A stretch of 64,000 bases of DNA from Roseinatronobacter sp052379845 (GTDB lineage Bacteria > Pseudomonadota > Alphaproteobacteria > Rhodobacterales > Rhodobacteraceae): the NCBI GenBank assembly GCA_052379845.1, contig JBQTCF010000001.1; one strand, given 5' to 3'. Below, one piece after another: positions 8,571 through 16,408 of this stretch. The notes beneath the pieces are model-generated. The model searched no databases, was not told where the DNA came from, and saw only the letters and a program-made list of their open reading frames with translations. A program made the translations under genes and the position numbers. Within the stretch, counting starts at the first letter, position 1, and every line of letters begins with the position of its first letter.

Positions 8571-8626
8571 GCGGCTCTGCTTTATGACACATGTGAACTT
8601 CATGCAGGCGCGCGGGGGAAATGACA

Positions 8627-9652
8627 ATGGGTGATGTCACAATCATGGGGGCAGGTGTGTTCGGGCTGGCGGTGGCCTATGCCTGTGCAAAGCGGGGCGC
8701 GCGGGTGCATCTGGTTGACAAGCGCGGGTTGGGGGCGGGGTCCAGCGGCGGGATTGTGGGCGCGCTTGCCCCGCATGTGCCCGAAAACTGGAACGCCAAA
8801 AAGGCGTTTCAGTTTGATGCGCTGATGCGCGCGCAAGATTTCTGGCGTGATGTCGCCACGCTTTCGGGACAGGATACCGGCTATGCCCGGCTGGGGCGCG
8901 TGCAACCTGTGCCGGATGGAAAGCTGGACCTTGCGCATGCGCGCGAAGCGGGTGCCGCCGCGCTGTGGCAAGGGGCGGCACAGTGGCGCGTTCTGCGCTG
9001 TGACGCGGCACCCGGGCTGGCAGTGGCGGCCCCATCAGGATGGGTTGTGCATGACACATTGACCGCCAGACTGCAGCCCAGACTGGCCTGCCGGGCGCTT
9101 ATGGGGGCGTTTCAGGCGCTGGGCGGGCAATTTACCCTTGGCGCGCAGCCGCAGGCAAATGGGCCGGTGGTATGGGCAACCGGCCATGAAGGCTTGGCCG
9201 ATCTGTCGCGCGATCTGGGCCGCGCGGTTGGCAGTGGCGTCAAGGGGCAGGCGGCCTTGCTGGCGCATCATGCCCCCAATGCCCCGCAGATATTCGCGGA
9301 CGGGTTGCATATTGTCCCACATGGCGATGGCACTGTGGCTGTCGGGTCCACAAGCGAACGCGAATTTGATGCGCCAGACACAGTTGATGCGCAATGTGAC
9401 ATGCTTGTGGCGCGCGCAAGGGCCGTGTGCCCCGTGCTGGCCGATGCGCCGGTGGTGGACCGCTGGGCAGGGGTGCGCCCGCGCGCCAGCACCCGCGCGC
9501 CGCTGATGGGGGGCTGGCCCGGCAAACCCGGGCAGTTCGTGTTCAACGGGGGCTTCAAGATAGGGTTCGCAATGGCCCCGGTCCTGGCCGAGGTGATGGC
9601 CGATCTGGTTCTGGACGGTGTGGACAATATACCGGCGGAGTTTCGCCTTTAG
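8627..9652 (+). CDS. FAD-dependent oxidoreductase (DAO family), probable MnmC(o)-type partner of MnmD
   Basis: 341 residues. The N-terminus has a dinucleotide-binding Rossmann motif, GAGVFG at residues 8-13, followed by SSGGIVGALAPHVPENWN, which matches the FAD domain of MnmC rather than generic amino-acid oxidases. The C-terminus has the GVRPRASTRAPLMGG and FNGGFKIGFAMAP segments typical of DAO folds. In E. coli this activity turns cmnm5s2U into nm5s2U before MnmD methylation. It is divergent from mnmD with 56 bp between starts, so joint regulation is plausible. ATG 8627 is favoured over ATG 8621 because GGGGGAA lies six bases upstream. The tRNA role is inferred. Confidence 0.82.
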   Translation: MGDVTIMGAGVFGLAVAYACAKRGARVHLVDKRGLGAGSSGGIVGALAPHVPENWNAKKAFQFDALMRAQDFWRDVATLSGQDTGYARLGRVQPVPDGKLDLAHAREAGAAALWQGAAQWRVLRCDAAPGLAVAAPSGWVVHDTLTARLQPRLACRALMGAFQALGGQFTLGAQPQANGPVVWATGHEGLADLSRDLGRAVGSGVKGQAALLAHHAPNAPQIFADGLHIVPHGDGTVAVGSTSEREFDAPDTVDAQCDMLVARARAVCPVLADAPVVDRWAGVRPRASTRAPLMGGWPGKPGQFVFNGGFKIGFAMAPVLAEVMADLVLDGVDNIPAEFRL

Positions 9653-9879
9653 CGCAGGTTCGAGAAGCCCAAAACCGGTTCCCACTTCTGAGCAACCTGC
9701 TTTATGCGGTGTTGCGCGCAAAAACACATGTCGGCGAAAGGGTGACGTGGGTTGCGCAAAACCGGGGCGCGACAGGCTGTTGGTTGATTGCGTTTTGCGC
9801 AAACACGCCAGAGCATAGTTTCTTTTGCCCTTAGGGGCCATCTTGTGTGATGCAGTACTGTTTCCACCTACACATGTAA

Positions 9880-9895
9880 TTAACCATTTTTTAAC
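9880..9895. promoter_or_regulatory. Candidate CtrA binding site TTAA-N7-TTAAC
   Basis: TTAACCATTTTTTAAC matches the alphaproteobacterial CtrA consensus TTAA-N7-TTAAC exactly and lies 119 bp upstream of the small ORF at 10014. The match is seen; binding is inference. Confidence 0.55.
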
Positions 9896-9958
9896 CCGGT
9901 TTGTTTGCAAATCGCAAAAATAGTCGCATTCCGCCTGATTTGTGCCACAACTGCGCTG

Positions 9959-9973
9959 TTAACCTTTATTAAC
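9959..9973. promoter_or_regulatory. Second TTAA pair with 6-nt spacing
   Basis: TTAACCTTTATTAAC has both CtrA half-sites but a 6-nt instead of 7-nt spacer. It lies 41 bp upstream of the small ORF and may be a weak or degenerate second site. Confidence 0.35.
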
Positions 9974-10013
9974 CGAATGCAGACCGCTTCGGGATTTAAA
10001 GCAGGTTGGCAAA

Positions 10014-10184
10014 ATGACCCATGATACTGTGATCCTTCCCAGACGATTTCCCTCGCGTGCGGTTCCGCATGCGCTTCTGGCTGTCTATGACGGGATAACG
10101 ATTGATCCTGTTCGCACACGGCTTACCGCGATGAAACGGGACTTTGACAACGTTGCGCCGCAGATCCATATCTTCCGGCATTGA
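10014..10184 (+). CDS. Small hypothetical protein, 56 aa
   Basis: A 56-codon ORF reading MTHDTVILPRR at the start and ending QIHIFRH. AGG lies 9-12 bases upstream of the ATG within AGGTTGG. It has no membrane segment; it is moderately basic with a conserved-looking core (PHALLAVYDGITIDP). I do not recognise the family. Support for it being real: a clear start, a possible ribosome site, a long AT-rich promoter region with a CtrA-type box immediately upstream, and its end just before the metK terminator, leaving no overlap with any other gene. Conservation in related genomes was not testable here. Confidence 0.5.
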   Translation: MTHDTVILPRRFPSRAVPHALLAVYDGITIDPVRTRLTAMKRDFDNVAPQIHIFRH

Positions 10185-10208
10185 ACCATATGAATGAACC
10201 ATATGCAC

Positions 10209-10235
10209 AAAAAAAGGACGGGCCTTGACCCGTCC
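10209..10235 (-). terminator. Intrinsic terminator of metK
   Basis: Read on the minus strand, GGACGGG and CCCGTCC form a perfect 7-bp stem (10216-10222 with 10229-10235) with a 6-nt loop, followed by seven T residues. It lies 43 nt beyond the metK stop codon. Confidence 0.9.
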
Positions 10236-10277
10236 GCAATGATGCACCCCAACAGCACAGTCGACGCCGCGCCCGCG

Positions 10278-11444
10278 TCACACTGATTTTTTCAGCGCAT
10301 CGATCAGGTCGGTGCGTTCCCAGCTGAACCCCCCGTCAGAGTCCGGCGCGCGGCCAAAATGGCCATAGGCTGCCGTACGGGCATAGATGGGCCGGTTCAG
10401 CCCCAAATGTTCCCGAATGCCACGCGGTGTCAGGTCCATAACCTGCCCGATGGCGCGTTCGATGGCTTCGTCGTCAACCTGTCCGGTGCCGTGGGTATCG
10501 ACATAAATTGACAACGGCTTCGCCACCCCGATGGCATAGGACAGTTGCAAGGTGCAGCGCTGCGCCATGCCTGCAGCCACGATATTCTTTGCAAGGTAGC
10601 GCGCAGCATAGGCGGCAGAACGGTCCACCTTGGTCGGGTCCTTGCCGGAAAATGCGCCACCCCCATGGGGGGCCGCCCCGCCATAGGTGTCAACAATGAT
10701 CTTGCGCCCGGTCAGTCCGGCATCCCCGTCAGGGCCGCCGATAACAAAGGTGCCGGTGGGGTTGACCCACCATTCGGTTTTGGGGGTAATCCAGTCGGTG
10801 GGCAGCACTTCACGGATATAGGGTTCCACAATGGCGCGAATGTCGTCTGATGTCTGGGTTTCGTCGGCGTGTTGCGTGGACAGCACAATGGACGTCACTT
10901 CAACAGGTTTGCCATTTTCATAGCGCACCGAAAGCTGGCTTTTGGCATCAGGGCGCAGCGTTGGTTCCTGCCCGGATTTGCGCACTTCGGCCAGACGTTT
11001 CAAAACCTTGTGGGCATACTGGATGGGGGCGGGCATCAGTTCGGGGGTGTCATCAACCGCATAGCCGAACATGATCCCCTGATCGCCTGCGCCGTCACGG
11101 TCCACCCCTTGGGCAATATGGGCGGATTGTTCGTGCAGGAAATTCAGGACATGGCAGGTGTTCCAGTGGAACTTGTCCTGTTCATAGCCAATATCGCGGA
11201 TGCAGTCGCGCGCGATCTGGGGAATGCGGCCCATGTAATCCTTCAGGCGTTCAGGATCGCTTAGCCCCACTTCGCCACCAATCACCACCAGCGAGGAGGT
11301 GGCGAATGTTTCGCACGCGACACGCGCGGTTTCTTCTTCTGCCAGAAGCGCGTCAAGCACTGCATCCGAAATACGGTCACAAACCTTGTCGGGGTGTCCT
11401 TCCGAAACGGATTCCGATGTGAAGATGAAATTGTTTCTTGCCAT
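10278..11444 (-). CDS. metK: S-adenosylmethionine synthase
   Basis: 388 residues, normal family length. It begins with the ATP-binding segment FTSESVSEGHPDKVCDRISDAVLDA (described by its start, residues 8-18, and what follows), contains the flexible-loop region GAGDQGIMFGYA and the GGGAFSGKDPTKVDRSAAY C-terminal signature. The enzyme makes SAM from methionine and ATP. It has its own strong terminator downstream and a 124-nt leader upstream that carries a hairpin. I looked for the SAM/SAH riboswitch common before metK in this order and could not recognise its core. Confidence 0.98.
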   Translation of the reverse strand: MARNNFIFTSESVSEGHPDKVCDRISDAVLDALLAEEETARVACETFATSSLVVIGGEVGLSDPERLKDYMGRIPQIARDCIRDIGYEQDKFHWNTCHVLNFLHEQSAHIAQGVDRDGAGDQGIMFGYAVDDTPELMPAPIQYAHKVLKRLAEVRKSGQEPTLRPDAKSQLSVRYENGKPVEVTSIVLSTQHADETQTSDDIRAIVEPYIREVLPTDWITPKTEWWVNPTGTFVIGGPDGDAGLTGRKIIVDTYGGAAPHGGGAFSGKDPTKVDRSAAYAARYLAKNIVAAGMAQRCTLQLSYAIGVAKPLSIYVDTHGTGQVDDEAIERAIGQVMDLTPRGIREHLGLNRPIYARTAAYGHFGRAPDSDGGFSWERTDLIDALKKSV

Positions 11445-11468
11445 ATGTGGGCCACCCGTTCCTGTTTA

Positions 11469-11492
11469 GGGGCAGCCCTGCCAGACTGCCCC
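11469..11492 (-). promoter_or_regulatory. Hairpin in the metK leader
   Basis: On the minus strand GGGGCAG pairs with CTGCCCC (7 bp, no mismatch) across a 10-nt loop, ending 25 bases upstream of the metK start codon. There is no T tract, so it is not a simple terminator. A regulatory role is possible but unproven. Confidence 0.4.
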
Positions 11493-11568
11493 GTGACGTT
11501 TAGTTCAGATTGGTTCTAGCGCTTATCAACAAGTTTCAAGCTGCACAACTGTTCGCTATGCGCGCCGC

Positions 11569-12297
11569 TTATGGTGTTGCGGGCGCAACAGTTTCCAGAA
11601 ACGCCGCGACACTGGGTCCGATGCTTTCGACAATCAACGCAACCCCGTCTGCATTGGGGTGGATATGGTCCCCTTGCATCAGGTCAGTGAAGCTGGCCCC
11701 CGCATCGGCCTTGTCGGTCATGGGTTGCATGAAATTGGGCACCAGTGCCACGTCGTATGCGTCGGCCAGTTCGGGATACATGCGATTGAACGCGTCGCGG
11801 AATTCCGGGCCGTAATTGCCCGGCGCGGGCATACCGGCCAGCATGGCGGGAATATCTTCTTGCTGCAATCGCGCAAGGATAGCATCCAGATTGGCCCGGC
11901 TGGCGGCGGGGTCAATGCCGCGCAACAGGTCATTGCCGCCCAATGTAACCAGCATTGCGTCCACAGGTTCGGCCAATGTCCAGTCCAGTCGCGCCAAGCC
12001 ACCCGCGGTTGTGTCCCCCGACACCCCCGCATTGATCACGATCACGTCATGCCCTTGTGCATTCAGCCAGTCCTGCAATTGCGGCACGAACCCTTCATCG
12101 GCGGGCAAGCCATAGCCTTGGGTCAGGGAATCGCCAAGTGCCACAAGGCGCAGCGGTTCTGCAACGGCGGGCGCGACGGAAAGGCCCAGCGCCAGCGTTA
12201 GGCTGGCAACCGCTGCACCGCAGCGCTTGCCGAACAGGGCAGGAACCCCATATGAATACCTCAGGGGCACGCAAAGGACGGATTTGATGACTGACAT
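11569..12297 (-). CDS. tesA: Arylesterase / TesA-like GDSL lipase, periplasmic
   Basis: A 242-residue SGNH hydrolase. After an N-terminal hydrophobic signal segment (AAVASLTLALGLSVAPAVA) come block I VALGDSLTQGYG with the nucleophile Ser, block III GGND, and the catalytic Asp-His in DHIHPN near the C-terminus. The family cleaves short acyl esters and thioesters in the periplasm. It is divergent from the ABC exporter genes, the same arrangement as tesA-ybbA-ybbP in E. coli. The start is uncertain: ATG 12297 has GAGAG upstream but lies 11 bases inside the divergent ABC gene; GTG 12270 is the alternative. Confidence 0.88.
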   Translation of the reverse strand: MSVIKSVLCVPLRYSYGVPALFGKRCGAAVASLTLALGLSVAPAVAEPLRLVALGDSLTQGYGLPADEGFVPQLQDWLNAQGHDVIVINAGVSGDTTAGGLARLDWTLAEPVDAMLVTLGGNDLLRGIDPAASRANLDAILARLQQEDIPAMLAGMPAPGNYGPEFRDAFNRMYPELADAYDVALVPNFMQPMTDKADAGASFTDLMQGDHIHPNADGVALIVESIGPSVAAFLETVAPATP

Positions 12298-12988
12298 TAT
12301 ACTCTCGCTCAAGGATACGGGATTGACCCTGCAAGGCAATGCCGGGCCGGTCGAGATTTTGCGCGCCATCACACTGGATGTCACGCGCGGGGAAACCGTG
12401 GGTCTGGTCGGGCCTTCGGGGTCTGGCAAATCGTCGCTCCTGATGCTTATGGGCGGGCTGGAACGTGCCACGTCTGGTCAGGTTTCGGCGCTTGGCCATG
12501 ATCTGACCGCGCTGAACGAAGATGCCCTTGCCCGGTTTCGCAGGTCACATATGGGGGTTGTGTTCCAGTCTTTCCACCTGATCCCGACAATGACTGCGCT
12601 GGAAAATGTGGCAACGCCGCTGGAACTGGCGGGCAAGCGTGATGCGTTTGACCGCGCGGCGGAGGAATTGCGCGCTGTGGGGCTTGGCCACCGGATGGAC
12701 CATTACCCCGCGCAAATGTCAGGCGGCGAGCAGCAGCGTGTCGCACTTGCGCGTGCGGCCGCCCCGCGCCCCGAAATATTGCTGGCCGATGAACCGACCG
12801 GCAATCTGGACGGGGTCAACGGGCAAGCCATTATGGAAATGCTGTTCGAGCTGCGCGACAGGCACGGGGCCACGCTTATTCTTGTGACCCATGCGCCGGA
12901 ACTGGCAGCGCGCTGTGACCGTGTTATCCGGCTGGCCGATGGCCGCATTGAAGGCGAAGACCGCGCAACCGCACGGGCCGCCGAATGA
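12287..12988 (+). CDS. ybbA: ABC transporter ATP-binding protein, YbbA/LolD type
   Basis: 233 residues with a complete ATPase: Walker A GPSGSGKSS, Q-loop in VVFQSFHLIPTMTALENV, signature MSGGEQQRVALARA, Walker B ILLADEPTGNLDG and the H-loop in LVTHAPELA. It belongs to the MacB/LolD/FtsE class that drives mechanotransmission rather than membrane transport. AAGGACGGA precedes ATG 12287. Its stop overlaps the start of the permease (ATGA), so the two form one complex. The divergent TesA-like esterase matches the E. coli ybb locus; the role there is not firmly established. Confidence 0.93.
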   Translation: MTDIILSLKDTGLTLQGNAGPVEILRAITLDVTRGETVGLVGPSGSGKSSLLMLMGGLERATSGQVSALGHDLTALNEDALARFRRSHMGVVFQSFHLIPTMTALENVATPLELAGKRDAFDRAAEELRAVGLGHRMDHYPAQMSGGEQQRVALARAAAPRPEILLADEPTGNLDGVNGQAIMEMLFELRDRHGATLILVTHAPELAARCDRVIRLADGRIEGEDRATARAAE

Positions 12989-15516
12989 TGCGCGTGGCAT
13001 GGGCGATTGCGCGGCGCGAATTGCGCGGCGGGTTGCGCGGGTTCTGGGTATTTCTGGCCTGTCTGGCGCTGGGTGTCGGTGCGATTGCGGCTGTGGGGTC
13101 CGTGCGCGGTGCCATCGATACTGCGCTGGCGCGCGAAGGGGCCACGCTTCTGGGCGGCGATGCGGAACTGCGCATGACCTACCGTTTTGCCACACAGGAT
13201 GAACGCGATTGGATTGACGGGTTCGCGGGCGATGTGTCCGAGGTGGTGGATTTCCGCTCCATGGCCGTGGCCGGGCAGGGGGACAGCGCCGAACGCTCGG
13301 TCACGCAGGTCAAGGGGGTGGACGGGGCCTATCCGCTGGTGGGCAGTGTCGGGCTTGACCCTGAAATCCCGCTGGAACAGGCATTGGCCGTGCAGGATGG
13401 CCTGCCCGGCGGCGTGATGGAACGCATCCTGGCCGAACGGCTGGATTTGCAAATTGGCGATGTGTTCCGCCTTGGCGTGCAGGAATTTCGCCTGACGGCG
13501 CATGTGACCCGCGAACCTGACGGGATGGGCGCGAATTTCGGGTTTGGGCCGCGCACGATTGTCAGGTCAGACGCGCTGCAAGATGCGGGCCTGCTTGGCC
13601 CCGGCACGTTGTATGAGGTGAATTACCGCATGCTTCTGGACGGGCGTGATCTGGATCAGGCGCGCGCAGTGGTCAACCGCCAGTTTGACGGCGCGGGCAT
13701 GCGCTGGCGTGACAGCCGCAATGCCGCACCACAGGTGCAGCGTGTCATCGAACGGGTGTCGTCCTTCCTTGTGCTGGTGGGCCTGGCCGGTCTGGCCGTA
13801 GGCGGGGTGGGCGTGTCTGCGGCAGTACGCACCTATCTGGATGGCAAGACGAATGTGATTGCCACGCTGAAAACCCTTGGGGCCGAAAGCCGCACCATCC
13901 TTGCGGTCTACCTGATGCAAATCGGGGTTCTCACGGCGCTGGGGTTGGTGCTGGGGCTGGCGTTGGGGGCGGCTGCGCCGTTTGCTGTGGCGCCGCTGGT
14001 GGCGGACCAGTTGCCCATTGACCTGCAGATCGGCCTGCACCCCCCCGCATTGCTGGAGGCCGCGATCTATGGCGCGCTGACCGCGCTGATTTTCACCCTG
14101 TGGCCCTTGGCGCGTACCGAAAATGTGCGTGCAGCGGTCATTTTCCGTGGCCTTGACATTGCTGCCCAAGGCAGGCCGCGCTGGCCCTATATGCTGGTCA
14201 CATTGGCCCTTGTCGCGGTGCTTGTGGCGGTGGCGGCAGGTTTTGCGGCGGTGCCGATGCTGGCCCTTGCAACGGCAGGGGGGGTGATCGGGGCGTTGGC
14301 TGTGCTGGCACTGGCGGCGTGGGGCGTGCGCGCGGTAGCGCGCCGCGCGGCCCGCGCGCGTAGCCTGCGCGGGCACACCGCCTTGCGCATGGCGATGGGC
14401 GCGATCGGCAACCCGCGCGAAGGGGCAGGGGCAGTCATTGTGTCGCTGGGGCTGGGGCTGACAGTGCTGGCCGCTGTGGGGCAGATTGACAACAACCTGC
14501 GCCGCGCCATTACCACTGATCTGCCCGACCGCGCGCCCAGCTACTTTTTCCTTGATATCCAGAACACCCAGCTTGACGGGTTTCTGGAGCGGCTGGCGCA
14601 GGATAACAATGTCACCGATGTGCAGACTGCCCCCATGTTGCGCGGTGTGGTCACGGCGCTGAACGGCATTCCGTCGCGCGACCATCCGGCGGCGGGGCAT
14701 TGGGTTCTGCGCGGGGATCGCGGCGTCAGTTATTCCGCGGCATTGCCACAGGGCGCGGAACTGGTTGCGGGCGAATGGTGGGCTGACGATTACAGCGGCC
14801 CGCCGTTGGTCAGTTTCGCCCTTGAGGAAGCGCAGGAACTGGGGCTGTCGCTGGGCGATACGGTAACTGTCAACATCCTTGGCCGCGACATTACTGCCAC
14901 AATCGCCAGTTTCCGCACAGTCGATTTTTCGACTGGCGGAATCGGGTTTGTGATGGTCATGTCCCCCCAGCCCATAAGTTCCGCCCCGCATACGCATATT
15001 GCCACCGTCTATGCCGCAGAAGCCGCCGAAGGGGCCATTTTGCGCGATTTGTCGAACGCATTCCCCAATATTACCGCGATCCGCGTGCGCGAAGCGGCGG
15101 AACGGGTGACTGAAGCCTTGTCCAGCATGGCCACCGCCACCAGTTTTGCCGCCCTTGCCACATTGTTGACGGGGTTTGTCGTGCTGATCGGGGCGGCGGC
15201 GGCGGGCGAACGCGCGCGCGTGTTTGAAGCGGCTGTGATGAAAACCCTTGGCGCGTCGCGGCGTGGCATTCTGGCCAGTTTCGCGCTGCGGTCTGCGCTG
15301 ATGGGCGCTGCGGCGGGCAGTGTCGCGCTGGGCGCAGGCGCGCTGGCCAGCTGGGCCGTGATGCGGTTTGTGATGGAGGCCAGCTATCAATTCGAATGGG
15401 TGCCGGCGATTGCGATCATAGCTGGTGGTGTGCTGGCAACACTGCTTGCAGGGCTGGCATTCGCACTGCGCCCGCTTGCGGTGCGCCCGGCGCGCATTTT
15501 GCGTGCGCAGGACTGA
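12985..15516 (+). CDS. ybbP: ABC transporter permease, YbbP/FtsX type
   Basis: 843 residues. One N-terminal transmembrane helix (about 15-40) is followed by a large periplasmic domain, then a cluster of helices from about 255 to 420, a second periplasmic domain and a last group of three helices (about 715-840). This is the duplicated FtsX-domain layout of YbbP. The C-terminus contains the FtsX-typical FEAAVMKTLGASRRGIL coupling helix. It is translationally coupled to the ATPase by an ATGA overlap. A role in moving lipids or lipoproteins, or in supplying substrate to the esterase, is possible but not shown by sequence. Confidence 0.92.
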   Translation: MMRVAWAIARRELRGGLRGFWVFLACLALGVGAIAAVGSVRGAIDTALAREGATLLGGDAELRMTYRFATQDERDWIDGFAGDVSEVVDFRSMAVAGQGDSAERSVTQVKGVDGAYPLVGSVGLDPEIPLEQALAVQDGLPGGVMERILAERLDLQIGDVFRLGVQEFRLTAHVTREPDGMGANFGFGPRTIVRSDALQDAGLLGPGTLYEVNYRMLLDGRDLDQARAVVNRQFDGAGMRWRDSRNAAPQVQRVIERVSSFLVLVGLAGLAVGGVGVSAAVRTYLDGKTNVIATLKTLGAESRTILAVYLMQIGVLTALGLVLGLALGAAAPFAVAPLVADQLPIDLQIGLHPPALLEAAIYGALTALIFTLWPLARTENVRAAVIFRGLDIAAQGRPRWPYMLVTLALVAVLVAVAAGFAAVPMLALATAGGVIGALAVLALAAWGVRAVARRAARARSLRGHTALRMAMGAIGNPREGAGAVIVSLGLGLTVLAAVGQIDNNLRRAITTDLPDRAPSYFFLDIQNTQLDGFLERLAQDNNVTDVQTAPMLRGVVTALNGIPSRDHPAAGHWVLRGDRGVSYSAALPQGAELVAGEWWADDYSGPPLVSFALEEAQELGLSLGDTVTVNILGRDITATIASFRTVDFSTGGIGFVMVMSPQPISSAPHTHIATVYAAEAAEGAILRDLSNAFPNITAIRVREAAERVTEALSSMATATSFAALATLLTGFVVLIGAAAAGERARVFEAAVMKTLGASRRGILASFALRSALMGAAAGSVALGAGALASWAVMRFVMEASYQFEWVPAIAIIAGGVLATLLAGLAFALRPLAVRPARILRAQD

Positions 15517-15529
15517 CCGGACGCATTCC

Positions 15530-15567
15530 CCTGCATGGGCAAGCAGGGTATAGCTTGCCCATGCAGG
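15530..15567 (+). promoter_or_regulatory. Perfect 15-bp hairpin overlapping the crcB ribosome-binding site
   Basis: CCTGCATGGGCAAGC (15530-15544) and GCTTGCCCATGCAGG (15553-15567) are exact reverse complements with an 8-nt loop. The 3' arm ends in the AGG that would serve as the Shine-Dalgarno of crcB at 15573 and contains the alternative ATG 15561. There is no T tract, and no match to the fluoride riboswitch was recognised. Confidence 0.75.
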
Positions 15568-15572
15568 CGGAT

Positions 15573-15986
15573 ATGACCCTTCTAGGTATTGTGGCCCTTG
15601 GTGGCGGGCTGGGCGCGATTGCGCGCGCGGCGCTGTCATCATGGCTGGGGCGACGTGTGCATGTGGCATGGGCCACGCTGGTGGTGAACCTGACGGGCAG
15701 CGCTGCACTGGGACTGGCCTTCGGGGCGCTTCTGGCGGGGGCGGGCAGTGCCACGTTATCGGCTGTTGCGGCAGATGCCCCGCCGGTGCTTGCGGTGTTC
15801 ACGCTTGGTGTGCTGGGGGGCTACACCACCGTTTCAACGCTTGCGCTACAAACGCTGACACTGTGGCGGGCCGGGGATCGGCGCGCGGCTTGCGCGACTG
15901 CGCTGGGGTCTGCGGTATCCGGTCCGGTTGTGGCGGGGCTGGGCGTGGGTCTGGGGGGGTGGCTGTTGGCGGTTTGGGGGGGCTAG
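15573..15986 (+). CDS. crcB: CrcB/Fluc fluoride channel subunit 1
   Basis: A 137-residue four-helix membrane protein of the CrcB (Fluc) family with GGGLGAIARA at the N-terminus, VNLTGSAALG (the family's conserved Asn-containing helix 2) and GVLGGYTTVSTLALQT, the track-forming helix break. Fluc proteins are dual-topology dimeric channels that let fluoride leave the cell. A second crcB starts two bases after its stop, as in species that build a heterodimer from two inversely oriented subunits. ATG 15573 has AGGCGG just upstream; ATG 15561 lies inside the hairpin stem and is less likely. Confidence 0.88.
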   Translation: MTLLGIVALGGGLGAIARAALSSWLGRRVHVAWATLVVNLTGSAALGLAFGALLAGAGSATLSAVAADAPPVLAVFTLGVLGGYTTVSTLALQTLTLWRAGDRRAACATALGSAVSGPVVAGLGVGLGGWLLAVWGG

Positions 15987-15988
15987 GG

Positions 15989-16357
15989 GTGCGGGGCACG
16001 CTTCTTGCGGTGGGCCTTGGTGGGGCGGTGGGCACCGGCGCGCGCATTGGTTGCAGCCTGACGGCCCTGCATATGCTGCCGGATGCGGTCTTTCTGGCCA
16101 CGCTGGCCGCGAATGCGCTTGGCGCGGCGCTTATCGGCTATCTGGCCACGCGCGCGTTGTCCCCCATTGTCACAGCGTTGTTGATGACCGGGTTTTGCGG
16201 CGGGTTCACCACCTTCTCGCTATTCTCGCTAGAGGTGCTGATGTTGCTGGAACACAGTATCGTCGCGGGTTTGGGATATGGCGCAGTGTCGCTTGTGGTG
16301 TGGATTGGGGGTGTCGCGCTGGGGTATTGGCTGGGCGGGCGGGCGGCTATGCGCTGA
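15989..16357 (+). CDS. crcB: CrcB/Fluc fluoride channel subunit 2
   Basis: A 122-residue four-helix CrcB protein with GLGGAVGTGARIG, ANALGAALIGYLATRAL and the conserved GFCGGFTTFSLFSLEVLMLLE segment. It begins at GTG 15989, just two bases after crcB1 stops, with GGGGGG and AGGGG upstream; translation by reinitiation is likely. It differs clearly in sequence from the first copy, so the pair looks like two specialised subunits rather than a recent duplication. Opposite membrane orientation of the two would be expected for a heterodimer but was not computed. Confidence 0.88.
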   Translation: MRGTLLAVGLGGAVGTGARIGCSLTALHMLPDAVFLATLAANALGAALIGYLATRALSPIVTALLMTGFCGGFTTFSLFSLEVLMLLEHSIVAGLGYGAVSLVVWIGGVALGYWLGGRAAMR

Positions 16358-16365
16358 AATGAAAG

Positions 16366-16386
16366 CAGGGGGCCGAATGCCCCCTG
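16366..16386. terminator. Hairpin between convergent crcB2 and fabI
   Basis: CAGGGGGC (16366-16373) pairs perfectly with GCCCCCTG (16379-16386) across a 5-nt loop in the 51-bp gap between converging genes. On the minus strand it is followed by a T-rich stretch (CTTTCATTTC), so it may stop fabI transcription and possibly both directions. Confidence 0.6.
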
Positions 16387-16408
16387 TCTGCCGTATCTGC
16401 CATGGCCG

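Larger units (their letters stand above)
9653..10013. other. 361-bp intergenic region rich in palindromes and CtrA-like sites
   Basis: No convincing gene. It contains a 10-bp inverted repeat TTGCGCAAAA (9752-9761) / TTTTGCGCAA (9793-9802), a third related word TTGCGCGCAAAAA near 9714, an AT-rich stretch, one perfect TTAA-N7-TTAAC site and one near-match. It looks like a regulatory region for the small ORF at 10014. Confidence 0.55.

Noticed and set aside
15480..15572. Fluoride riboswitch (crcB motif)
   Set aside because: The conserved GG-rich pseudoknot of that motif is not visible; only a simple long hairpin is seen.
13567..15708. A 713-codon open frame antisense to the ABC permease
   Set aside because: It is the mirror of a high-GC coding gene, is rich in Arg, Gln and His, has no recognisable domain and overlaps a well-supported permease.
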